A stretch of DNA of 20,883 nucleotides from the NCBI GenBank assembly GCA_002395235.1, contig DGWK01000029.1, forward strand, positions 13,682-34,564, in the 5' to 3' direction. The notes below the pieces were generated by a model that worked only from the letters and a program-made list of their open reading frames with translations, had not been told where the DNA came from and did no database searches. The translations under genes were made by a program, and so were the position numbers. The stretch is from Lachnospiraceae bacterium UBA4260 (GTDB lineage Bacteria > Bacillota > Clostridia > Lachnospirales > Lachnospiraceae). Positions 12,811 through 20,524 of the stretch are shown piece by piece. Every line of letters begins with the position of its first letter. The stretch's first letter is position 1.

Positions 12811-15800
12811 TCACTTGATCTGCTGCAAAATATACGGATCCTTAATCTTATTGTCCTGCGCCAACAGCAGAATCTTGGACAGAATCTCCGCCGTCTTGGG
12901 ATCCTCATCGATAAACGGCAGGAAGATCTTCCCCCTCTGCTGCGAATGCACGGGCAAAATATTGATCATTCCGCCGCTCTCCTTGTGGATCACGCCGCTG
13001 CCCAGCTGCACGTTGTAGTTGCCCAGGGTTCCTTTGATAAAGGCGTGTGTCCCCTCGAAGGTCACATTGGTAAGTCCGAAGAGTTCCATGTTGAACTCGA
13101 AGATCGCCTTTCTCATCTCGATCGTGGAGTGGCTGGTCTCGGGATCTACGCCGCCCACATGGGCCACGCTGACCGCCAGGTCCACATCTCTCATGACCTC
13201 CGAGTAGAGAATATCCGGGATCTCCGAGAGCTTCTTCTGCTTGTGGGTCTTCCTGTCATAGAAGGAGACATATTCCAGAGTCGGGCTCTCCGTGTCCGCC
13301 GGCGAGAACCAGTCCGCCAGCGCGTAGATGGTCGCCGAGATGTTCTGCTTGAAGAAGACTTTCTGCAGTCCCTCGTCGTAGTCGGCCACCCACCTGCGGC
13401 CCCTGAGTGCCGCCACCGTCTTCTTCGGCTGGATCTGGTATCCGGCAAACATTCTGGAATCCAGCGCGTCCTTTTCCTCCTCCAGCTTCACATAGAATTC
13501 CCTGAAGACCTGCTTGAAGGGCTGCTTCAGCCCGCTCTCTTTGTTTTTCTCAAAGAACGCCCTCTGGAAACGGGGCAGAACGCCCAGCCTGTAGAGCGTG
13601 ATCGGATGGGCCACCACAAGCTTCGCCTCCGGAGAGAGTGCCGGCTCTAAAGTCCCCAGTTCCTCCAGCGTGCCCACCGTGCCCGCTGCCGCCTGGTCCG
13701 CTGCTGCCGCCCCGTCACCGGTCGCCGTTGAGACAGCCGCCGTATCTGCCGCCGCCGCACACCCGGCCCCGACAAACACCAGTCTCCCCAGTATTCCCGC
13801 CGTCACCGGATTCTTGCAAAGGCCGAGCAGCTCGCCGTAAGTGTAGGCATCCTCCTCTTCCATGGCCCGCTCGAACATGGCGACGCACCGCGAATACTGC
13901 CCCTTGAGCTTTGCGGCGAATTCTTTGACCTCGTTAAAGGCCTCGTCTTTCTTGAGGGCCGCCGGCACGGACTTCACTTTTTTGCCTTTCTTAGAGAGGA
14001 CAAGTTCCGTCTTTCCGTCAGGATCCACTTCAACTCTGGCAAAATAGTCCCCGATCTCCCTTCCATCCAGGAACTTCTGATTCGAAGTCACCAGTTCGGT
14101 CTCCATGGCCAGCGTCAGCCGCAGGTCGTCGGCGTAGCCAGCCGTGGTGGCCATATTTTTGAGGGCGTACTGGACGCACTGCGCCTCGCTCGCCCGCCTC
14201 TGGGCGCCGAACTGCCTGCTCTCCTTAAGGAATTTCTGCAGGAATTCGTAGCGGTGCAGCGCATCCTGCCTGTCCTTCATGGGGATCAGGCCGTAGCTCA
14301 TCAGAAGGTCCTTGTTGCGCTTGTCCGCGATGACCTTCTCCAGCTCGTCGCGATCCACTTTGCCCGTCGCGGCGTCCGCGTACTTGCGCGCGCGGGTGTG
14401 CTTGCTGCCGTCCGCGATGTATTTGGCAGCTTTGTAGAGCTTGGAGAAATTCTTCTCTCCCAGCTTTTCGTACACTTCGAAGAACCAGTTCGTGTCAAAG
14501 CACCCGTTGTTGAGTTCCTCCGGCGTCAGCGGCGTGTATCTGGCGATCACGGCTTTCTTGCGATCGTCAAATCTCTCGTTCATGTGGGCCATGAAGTAGT
14601 AGCAGCCGCTGGTAAAGCCTTCAATACCGAGGACCACTTCCGCCATCTCCATCCACTGCTGCGCGTACATGGCCACTTCGATCAGGCGGTCCGCGCTGAT
14701 CTTATTCTCTTTGACGGCCTTTTTCAGGTCCGCCGCCGTCTCCCCGGCTGCCGGCCAGCAGACTTTGAGAAGGTGGGACAGGGACTCCTTTTTGCTCGTC
14801 CCGCCGCTGTAAGAATAATAAGTGTTGCGGTCCAGTGTGTCCGTTCCCATCGCGCGCAGGATCTCCATAAGGCGCGGGATCCCTTCGATCCTCGAGATGC
14901 GGCTGACAGCGTCCGAAAATACCGTCGGCGTGTCGCCGCGCCGCAGTTCCACGTCCAGAATGAGGTTTACGATATTTTGGTAGATTTCTCTGCACAGCAC
15001 ATAGAAGCGGCACTGCGTGTCCATGGTCCTCTTTTCAAAATCTACCGGCATGTAGGGCTTCACCGTCCGAAGCAAGTAGACGGTGACGTTTGGCCGGAAC
15101 AGATCGCCAAGGCTTCCCACAGCGTACTTCAGCCCCACCAGCTCAAAAGCCGCCTTGTAGAGGAAATCCCGGGTGATCAGTCCCAGTTCATGGGCCTTTA
15201 CATAGTCCAGGATCGAGAGGATATTGTCGCTGCTCCCGCCGTAGCGCGCGTTCGAATTGTACGCGTCGAACCGATAGACCCGGTCCGTGTGATAGAGCAA
15301 GGGGAATACGCCGACAAATTCCTCGTCGCTCTCATAGCGGGAAGCGCGGGTCAGCAGAGTCCGGAATTTGTTCGAGCGAATGAAGCAGAGAGGCGGCCTG
15401 TTCTGCAGGTAGTAAATCTTGGAGGGGGCCCGCTCCATCCACCGGACGTTTTCGGGAAGCTCCGCCGCCACAAGGACCGCCGCCCGCGCGACTTCGGCGG
15501 GAAGGACCAGGTTCTGCTGACTGGAGATGATCTCCAGAATCGTCTGGTACGTGCTGTGCGCCTGACGGCTGCCCATGTACTTAGGATCGTTGTAATGGTA
15601 GCCCGAATAGGCCTCTCCGAAGATCGTCTTCTCCGCCTTGAGGTACGCCGCGATGTCCTTTACATCCGTCTCATCATAGCCGCCGCGCGACGCGTAATAC
15701 AGATTGAAGAGGACTTTGGGTTCCTTGATGATCGTCTCATAAACTTCAATCCACAGCTCCGGGAATGGATATCTGGTCTCGATCCCGCCGCTGTAATCGT

Positions 15801-18126
15801 AGCTGGTCATATACAGGCCGTTCTCCAGCAGCTGTTTCTCGCCGTTTACACTGGTGTACTCCAGCTTTCCGTGCGCCACGATAAAGGCTCTGATCGCGTC
15901 AAAATATCGATCGAGCTCGCCCGCACTCAAACTGAAATAGTTCCGGAGGATCTGCGCGGGCTCATTTTCCGCGGACGCGCCGCCTATAACTTTCTTCAGG
16001 AGTTTTCCGAGGAGTCCTCCCTGCCCGCTCTCCGCATTCTCTGTTTTCTCAAATCCCGTCACATAGTCCGCCGCCGGGTCGTACAGGCCGTACCCTTCCT
16101 TGTTCAGGATACTTCCGGCGCCTTCGCTCCCCGCAATCTCCGTGTAGAGGACCTTCTCCTTATCCGTCAGGCCTTCGTCGCTCGGAATGACTTCGAGAAG
16201 GATGGCCCTGCTCGCTTTTTTGCCGGCGTCGCTCTCTTCGCTCCTTCGCTTTAACATGTCGAGTCCGGCCAGACGGACCTGCTCCTGATTCGAAGCCAGC
16301 AGCCTTCGAATGCTGCGCTCCGTGCCGGCCGCGTCCTGCCGCTCCAGGAGGTCGATGACATTTCGCCGGGTCTCCTCGTTCTTGAGGCGCAGGTGCTTCT
16401 CCAGCTTGACATAGTCGTCGTCCGTGAGCGAAAGGGTCTTGAGGATCTGCCAGGCGGCCTTCCTTGTAAATCCTTCCTTGTCGGCCGCATAGCCGATCAG
16501 GGCGTCTCTCTGCACCTCGGTCTTCGGATCGTGCAGCAGAACCCGCAGGTACTGGAAGCGGGTGTTGTAGTAGGAGTCAATGATGTCCGTGAGGCGCGTG
16601 CACACCTCGTCGATCATCGCCTGATCCTGCAGCGCATAGGCGATCACGGCCATTCTCTGCGTGAGGTCGCTCTTGTCGAGGACGGCGCCGTACCAGGGGA
16701 AGATCATGGGGACGTATTCTGTTTTGCGCTTCTTCATGCTGTCCGCGAGGTTTTTCAGGATGCCGTAGTGCAGGCGCGCCTGCTCCTCGCTGTCAAAAAT
16801 CTCCGTGACCGCAAGCGGCTCGTAATGCAGATTTTCCTTGTCGGCGGAGTATACCCCGCGGCCGTTCTCGTCGCAGACGCAGCCCCTGACAAGGGAGTCC
16901 ACCGCGTTGAGATAGGTGGGCATGAAAGCGGCGGCCATCTGCGGATCCTCCGGGTAGGTCTCGAGGATCCTCCTCGCGGCCCTCTCGCTGAATTCGGAGA
17001 ACTGCATGTAGCGGTTGTAATAGGAAATCGTCAGCCGCTGGTTCTTCGTGCCGCTCTCCGCGATCTGAAGCATGCGCTTTACGGCGTCCTTCGCCTCGTA
17101 AAAGCCCATCGCCCACAGGCCAGTGACGATCTGCACGCTGTCGTCGGTGCGGGTCATCTCCATAGCCTTGTCCGGGTTTCGGACGGCCTCGCTGATCCCG
17201 GCGAGGAGCTTATTCGACACCCTGTCCATGGAGTCGAGATTGCAGATGCCGGTCCAGGTCGCAATGGCGCGCTTTACGGCAGAAAACCGCAGCAGGTCGT
17301 TGTCCTCAATGGCCTTCAAAACAGTGAGAAAGCTTTCCGCCCGCCCGCAGTCCGCGTTCTCGCAGACCGCCTGGCGCACGCCTTCCTGGAGCCTTGCGGC
17401 CACAAGGAACTTTGCCAAAAGATCGTGGAGCTCTCCGTTTCTCGACTTCACGATTCCCCGGATCAGCGGCACTGATACGAGCACTGTGTTGTTGTCGCTC
17501 AGGATCGCTTCCTTCACTGCGTCGATCACTGAGGCGTCGCCGCGGTCGATCCGGGCCGCGACTATGTCGTCAAACTGCGGCATATGGAGCTTTCGGGCGA
17601 AAGTATCACACCGGATAAAGTCCGCCGTCTCCTCGTCCAGGCCTTCCGACGCCGTCCCTCCGGCCATCAGGTACTGCACCGGCGTAAACCCGGTGATTCC
17701 CAGCACTCTAAAGGCCTGCATGAGGCCGAAAGCATCCTGTATGTGCGCCGCGGGCTCCGCCGTTCTCACGGTGGGCCGGAAGATCGCTTTCGAATACTGG
17801 AAGTCCGCGAACTGGTCCAGCATGTACTCGTAGTCCTCGCGGTACTGCGCGGGGACCAGAATCTCTTCAAGATCCGCGAATTCGCCCAGCATGATCTCTT
17901 TGAGGGAGCGGCCGCTGTATTTTGCCCCGCTGCCGCTGACATTTGCTGTCGTCCACTTTCGGATCACCGGAAATCCGCAGTGCGGATAGTCGCTGAAACT
18001 CTCGACTTCCTCAAAAATCTCTTTCTTTGCGGGCTTAAGCTTTCTGACCTGCTTTTCGTGCTCCTGATTCCAGCGCTCCAGGCGCTCTTTCTCCCATTTG
18101 GTCCTGGAATTATAATCGAATGCCAT
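12811..18126 (-). CDS. Giant DUF4132-domain protein (1771 aa)
   Basis: A very large, apparently cytosolic protein of unknown function, related at its C-terminus to the MolR/YehI family. About residues 1565-1771 carry the DUF4132-type end: LRGRRWVADYDEGLQKVFF, a VDLAVSVAH strand, then NYNVQLGSG, HSQQRGKIFLPF and the closing IKDPYILQQI. Residues about 525-640 are HEAT-like helical repeats; the middle probably corresponds to DUF5724-type sequence (from memory). An Ala-rich low-complexity insert lies at about 1450-1490. No ATPase, nuclease or membrane motif was seen. ATG 18126 has GGGAGG five bases upstream. The partner gene ends 12 bp before it. E. coli yehI lies near MoxR-ATPase/VWA genes, but none is present here. 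Confidence 0.85.
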   Translation of the reverse strand: MAFDYNSRTKWEKERLERWNQEHEKQVRKLKPAKKEIFEEVESFSDYPHCGFPVIRKWTTANVSGSGAKYSGRSLKEIMLGEFADLEEILVPAQYREDYEYMLDQFADFQYSKAIFRPTVRTAEPAAHIQDAFGLMQAFRVLGITGFTPVQYLMAGGTASEGLDEETADFIRCDTFARKLHMPQFDDIVAARIDRGDASVIDAVKEAILSDNNTVLVSVPLIRGIVKSRNGELHDLLAKFLVAARLQEGVRQAVCENADCGRAESFLTVLKAIEDNDLLRFSAVKRAIATWTGICNLDSMDRVSNKLLAGISEAVRNPDKAMEMTRTDDSVQIVTGLWAMGFYEAKDAVKRMLQIAESGTKNQRLTISYYNRYMQFSEFSERAARRILETYPEDPQMAAAFMPTYLNAVDSLVRGCVCDENGRGVYSADKENLHYEPLAVTEIFDSEEQARLHYGILKNLADSMKKRKTEYVPMIFPWYGAVLDKSDLTQRMAVIAYALQDQAMIDEVCTRLTDIIDSYYNTRFQYLRVLLHDPKTEVQRDALIGYAADKEGFTRKAAWQILKTLSLTDDDYVKLEKHLRLKNEETRRNVIDLLERQDAAGTERSIRRLLASNQEQVRLAGLDMLKRRSEESDAGKKASRAILLEVIPSDEGLTDKEKVLYTEIAGSEGAGSILNKEGYGLYDPAADYVTGFEKTENAESGQGGLLGKLLKKVIGGASAENEPAQILRNYFSLSAGELDRYFDAIRAFIVAHGKLEYTSVNGEKQLLENGLYMTSYDYSGGIETRYPFPELWIEVYETIIKEPKVLFNLYYASRGGYDETDVKDIAAYLKAEKTIFGEAYSGYHYNDPKYMGSRQAHSTYQTILEIISSQQNLVLPAEVARAAVLVAAELPENVRWMERAPSKIYYLQNRPPLCFIRSNKFRTLLTRASRYESDEEFVGVFPLLYHTDRVYRFDAYNSNARYGGSSDNILSILDYVKAHELGLITRDFLYKAAFELVGLKYAVGSLGDLFRPNVTVYLLRTVKPYMPVDFEKRTMDTQCRFYVLCREIYQNIVNLILDVELRRGDTPTVFSDAVSRISRIEGIPRLMEILRAMGTDTLDRNTYYSYSGGTSKKESLSHLLKVCWPAAGETAADLKKAVKENKISADRLIEVAMYAQQWMEMAEVVLGIEGFTSGCYYFMAHMNERFDDRKKAVIARYTPLTPEELNNGCFDTNWFFEVYEKLGEKNFSKLYKAAKYIADGSKHTRARKYADAATGKVDRDELEKVIADKRNKDLLMSYGLIPMKDRQDALHRYEFLQKFLKESRQFGAQRRASEAQCVQYALKNMATTAGYADDLRLTLAMETELVTSNQKFLDGREIGDYFARVEVDPDGKTELVLSKKGKKVKSVPAALKKDEAFNEVKEFAAKLKGQYSRCVAMFERAMEEEDAYTYGELLGLCKNPVTAGILGRLVFVGAGCAAAADTAAVSTATGDGAAAADQAAAGTVGTLEELGTLEPALSPEAKLVVAHPITLYRLGVLPRFQRAFFEKNKESGLKQPFKQVFREFYVKLEEEKDALDSRMFAGYQIQPKKTVAALRGRRWVADYDEGLQKVFFKQNISATIYALADWFSPADTESPTLEYVSFYDRKTHKQKKLSEIPDILYSEVMRDVDLAVSVAHVGGVDPETSHSTIEMRKAIFEFNMELFGLTNVTFEGTHAFIKGTLGNYNVQLGSGVIHKESGGMINILPVHSQQRGKIFLPFIDEDPKTAEILSKILLLAQDNKIKDPYILQQIK

Positions 18127-18138
18127 ATTTACCTCCCG

Positions 18139-18558
18139 TCACCACATGCGACCCGCCAGAAACGTCAGCCGTATGAACGTTACTTCACTCTGCTCCCCCA
18201 GAGCTATCCTTTCGGAGCGCTCCGTGTACCGCACGCCGTCCGCAAACAGCGCCACCATTCCGTCGTCAAAACACTGCAGCGCATTGGCGACCGCTTTCCC
18301 CTCATCCGCTTTTCTGTCGTCCATGGGGTCGCCGTACGAGACCTTTCCGCTCTGTGCTTTCTCTTCGAGCACATCCGCCGAAAACAGGCGCAGGATCTCC
18401 CCCGCCTCTTTCCTCTCGTTGTAGTCCCTCACGTTCTGTCTGACCGTCTCCGCGAGAAACTCTTCCACCGTCATCGGCCCGTCCGGATACTCGCGGACCT
18501 GCTGCACGACGGCGGCTTTTCTGCGGGATGCTCCCTTTACATTGATCCTGATCTGCAT
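18139..18558 (-). CDS. 139-aa partner of the DUF4132 protein, possible beta-grasp fold
   Basis: First gene of the DUF4132 operon, 12 bp upstream of the giant. I do not recognise a named family. It begins MQIRINVKGA (strand), AAVVQQVREYP (strand) and TVEEFLAETVRQNVRDYN (helix). It ends with FADGVRY, a turn, IALGEQSEVTFIRLTFLAG and RMW. The order strand-strand-helix-...-strand and the GEQSEVTFIRLTFLAG end recall ubiquitin-like/MoaD/ThiS proteins (typically GDEVTFIRPLAGG), with a charged central insert of about 45 residues. The terminal di-glycine is absent, so conjugation in the usual way is not suggested. ATG 18558 has a GGAGGAGG site upstream. An ATG 63 bases further upstream would put the protein start over the promoter and is rejected. 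Confidence 0.75.
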   Translation of the reverse strand: MQIRINVKGASRRKAAVVQQVREYPDGPMTVEEFLAETVRQNVRDYNERKEAGEILRLFSADVLEEKAQSGKVSYGDPMDDRKADEGKAVANALQCFDDGMVALFADGVRYTERSERIALGEQSEVTFIRLTFLAGRMW

Positions 18559-18587
18559 GGCAAGACCTCCTCCTGCTGCCGGTCTGC

Positions 18588-18599
18588 GTAAACGTTTAC
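18588..18599 (-). promoter_or_regulatory. LacI/CcpA-type operator palindrome
   Basis: GTAAACGTTTAC is a perfect 12-bp palindrome with the central CG typical of LacI-family operators and catabolite-responsive elements (consensus TGWAANCGNTNWCA; the outermost T and A are missing here). It lies at about +4 to +15 relative to the start site predicted from the -10 at 18610-18615, a blocking position. Confidence 0.5.
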
Positions 18600-18609
18600 T
18601 GTACTTTCC

Positions 18610-18615
18610 ATCATA
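18610..18615 (-). promoter_or_regulatory. Extended -10 promoter of the DUF4132 operon
   Basis: On the minus strand the sequence reads TGGTATGAT, an extended -10 (TGnTATGAT). The -35 region (about 18632-18638) has no good match, normal for extended -10 promoters. Predicted start is near 18603, 45 bases before ATG 18558. Confidence 0.5.
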
Positions 18616-18668
18616 CCACATCGCGCCGCAATAATCTGTCTTTTACAGCGCAAAATCGTTTTCCGCAG

Positions 18669-18697
18669 TTGACAAAAAAAGCATGATGTCATTCAAT
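18669..18697 (+). promoter_or_regulatory. Promoter of the EamA transporter gene
   Basis: A consensus TTGACA (18669-18674), a 17-bp spacer and TTCAAT (18692-18697, four of six matches). Transcription would start near 18704, leaving a leader of about 105 bases before ATG 18810. No riboswitch or terminator-like structure was recognised in that leader. Confidence 0.55.
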
Positions 18698-18809
18698 TAT
18701 CTCTGCAATGTTCGCTTGTGATGTACTCACTGACGACTATGGTCGGCCGGGGTTCTACGCGCCGTTTCGATAATGTTCAATATTTTGGAAAGGGAGAGTC
18801 TCTTTCATT

Positions 18810-19721
18810 ATGAATGCTTCATCCAATAACTATATGGTCTCTGCGTCCATGGTCATCGCCAGCGCGGTTCTGTGGGGCCTGTACGGCACCTTCGTCACCG
18901 TGCTCAGCTCCATGGGGCTGTCCGGCAACGCGCTTGTCTTTCTGCGCATGTTCGCCACCTGCGTTCCGGTGGGTATCCTGATCGGCGCCACTGACCGCTC
19001 CGCGTTCAGGGTGCGTCCCTCCGACGTGCCTCTTTTTATTGCCAACGGACTGCTGAGCCTGCTCTTTTTTACATCCTGCTACACTGCCGCCATCAAAGTC
19101 ACCAAAATAGCGACCGCCGCCGCCCTTCTCTACACCGCGCCGGCCATCGTCATGGTGCTGTCTGCGATTCTCTTTGGCGAGCGCATGACCGCGCGCAAGG
19201 TGCTCTGCTGCCTGCTGGCGGTCGTCGGATGTGCTTTTGCTTCCGGGATCGGCGGCGTGCTGTTTGCCGGCGGAGGAGCGGCCGGGTTCATCACACCGGC
19301 AGGACTCCTTCTGGGATTGGGCGCCGGCCTCGGCTACGCGCTCTACAGCATCTTCAGCCGGATCATTCTGAACCGCGGCTACTCGGTTTACACAAATGTT
19401 TTCTACAGCTTCGGCGTCGCGATGATCGGCTTTTTTGTCCTCTCCTGCCTGGACGGCAGCGTCGGACAGGTCTTTGAAAACCCTGCCCGCACGGCGCTCG
19501 CCCTTTTGTGCGGCCTGCTGACAGGAAGTCTTGCCTATGTGCTCTACACCACGGGTATGAAGGGCATGGAAACGTCCCGCGCCGCGCAGCTCACCACGAT
19601 CGAGCCGGTCACGGCGGCGCTTCTCGGCAGCTTTCTCTTCCATCAGCCGCTGTCCGGCTGGGAGATCGCAGGGATCGTTATGGTGGTTGCGTCGGTCGTG
19701 CTTATGAATACCGGGGACTAA
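18810..19721 (+). CDS. EamA-domain drug/metabolite transporter (DMT superfamily)
   Basis: Integral membrane permease of 303 residues with two tandem EamA domains (about 12-142 and 165-300), ten predicted helices, consistent with RhaT/YdcZ-like metabolite exporters. Visible family features are ASAVLWGLYGTFV in helix 1, the ATAAALLYTAPAIVMVLSAI helix followed by FGERMTARK at the end of the first half, and TTIEPVTAALLGSFLFHQPL with the conserved E-P in the second. The substrate cannot be inferred. ATG 18810 is the first start of the frame; its purine-rich site AAAGGGAG (18789-18796) is 13 bases away, so a downstream ATG (18834) is possible. The TAA overlaps the TAG of the convergent nuclease-like gene by three bases. 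Confidence 0.9.
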   Translation: MNASSNNYMVSASMVIASAVLWGLYGTFVTVLSSMGLSGNALVFLRMFATCVPVGILIGATDRSAFRVRPSDVPLFIANGLLSLLFFTSCYTAAIKVTKIATAAALLYTAPAIVMVLSAILFGERMTARKVLCCLLAVVGCAFASGIGGVLFAGGGAAGFITPAGLLLGLGAGLGYALYSIFSRIILNRGYSVYTNVFYSFGVAMIGFFVLSCLDGSVGQVFENPARTALALLCGLLTGSLAYVLYTTGMKGMETSRAAQLTTIEPVTAALLGSFLFHQPLSGWEIAGIVMVVASVVLMNTGD

Positions 19722-20524
19722 AGACAATATTTTTCAATAATGCTTTTTATAATAATCGTATCCAATGGTTGCGACGTCGTTTCAGAAGTCAGAATCAAAG
19801 TATCTCCCGGCATATATCCGTTACGGATATATGCTCTTTCTCTGCGAATTGCTTTTTCTACATAATCTGAGTCATCCATCCTGCCCTCGTGTTCCCAATA
19901 CTTAACCTTTCTCTCTCTTACATTGAGCACTATGAAATCCGGGTGGACTGTTCCAAACCCCACTAAAAGCATCTTGCATTCATACCGATATGGTACTCCA
20001 TATTTTGCCAGGAGATTAGCTATGATCCACTCCGACTTGGATCGCACAATCTCCCCATGATCTGTAGTAAATCCCTTATCCGGATCTATGGGATTCTTAC
20101 GCTCAAATTCCTCATTCAGCCATCTCTCTGCATACATTTCATCCGTCAGGTCTAAAGGATTAATCAGCTCTTTTCTCTGCCCGGTCATATGCAGATATAC
20201 TTCCTCAGCTGCAGCCTCCGGGTATGCTTTCAGAAACTTTTCAATCGCCATAATCTCGCTCTTCAATGCTTTCAGGGTCAATAAATCATAGTCCTTCTGC
20301 GCCAGTTTTTTTGCGACAATAATATCCCCTTTCGGTATATAGATTCCCGTTTTGTCTTTTTTATCCTTGCGGCAATAATATTGAGGCCCGCTCTTTTTGT
20401 TGCTGATTCTCAGTTTTCCTTCCGGTGCACGTTTAATTCCTCTTTCTGTTTTTTTTCGATGTTCTTGCAGTTGTCTGAGTCGGTTCAGCATTATATTTCT
20501 CATTATTTCCGGTGTTAGTCTCAC
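19718..20524 (-). CDS. PD-(D/E)XK nuclease-like protein of unknown role
   Basis: A 268-residue protein. The C-terminal half has a restriction-endonuclease-like core: SKSEWIIANLL (E165), YRYEC (E182), then HPDFIVL (D196) and KYWEHEG (E211), with Y and R residues in the following helix. In this fold the two acidic positions and the PDF-x-E pair coordinate metal. The N-terminal half is basic and helical, with IYIPKGDIIVAKKLAQKDYD. I chose GTG 20524: AAAAGGAG stands six bases before it, whereas the further TTG (20656) has no site. The gene is visibly AT-richer, with A/T-ending codons, than all its neighbours, suggesting acquisition. Similar orphan proteins occur in clostridia; restriction, mobile-element or repair roles are all possible. 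Confidence 0.7.
   Translation of the reverse strand: MRLTPEIMRNIMLNRLRQLQEHRKKTERGIKRAPEGKLRISNKKSGPQYYCRKDKKDKTGIYIPKGDIIVAKKLAQKDYDLLTLKALKSEIMAIEKFLKAYPEAAAEEVYLHMTGQRKELINPLDLTDEMYAERWLNEEFERKNPIDPDKGFTTDHGEIVRSKSEWIIANLLAKYGVPYRYECKMLLVGFGTVHPDFIVLNVRERKVKYWEHEGRMDDSDYVEKAIRRERAYIRNGYMPGDTLILTSETTSQPLDTIIIKSIIEKYCL

Noticed and set aside
14254..16254. 666-codon open frame on the plus strand inside the DUF4132 gene
   Set aside because: Shadow of the giant gene; basic, low-complexity translation, no family features, no convincing ribosome binding site.
18559..18621. N-terminal extension of the 139-aa DUF4132 partner from an upstream ATG
   Set aside because: It would begin over the extended -10 and operator, and has no ribosome binding site; ATG 18558 has GGAGGAGG.
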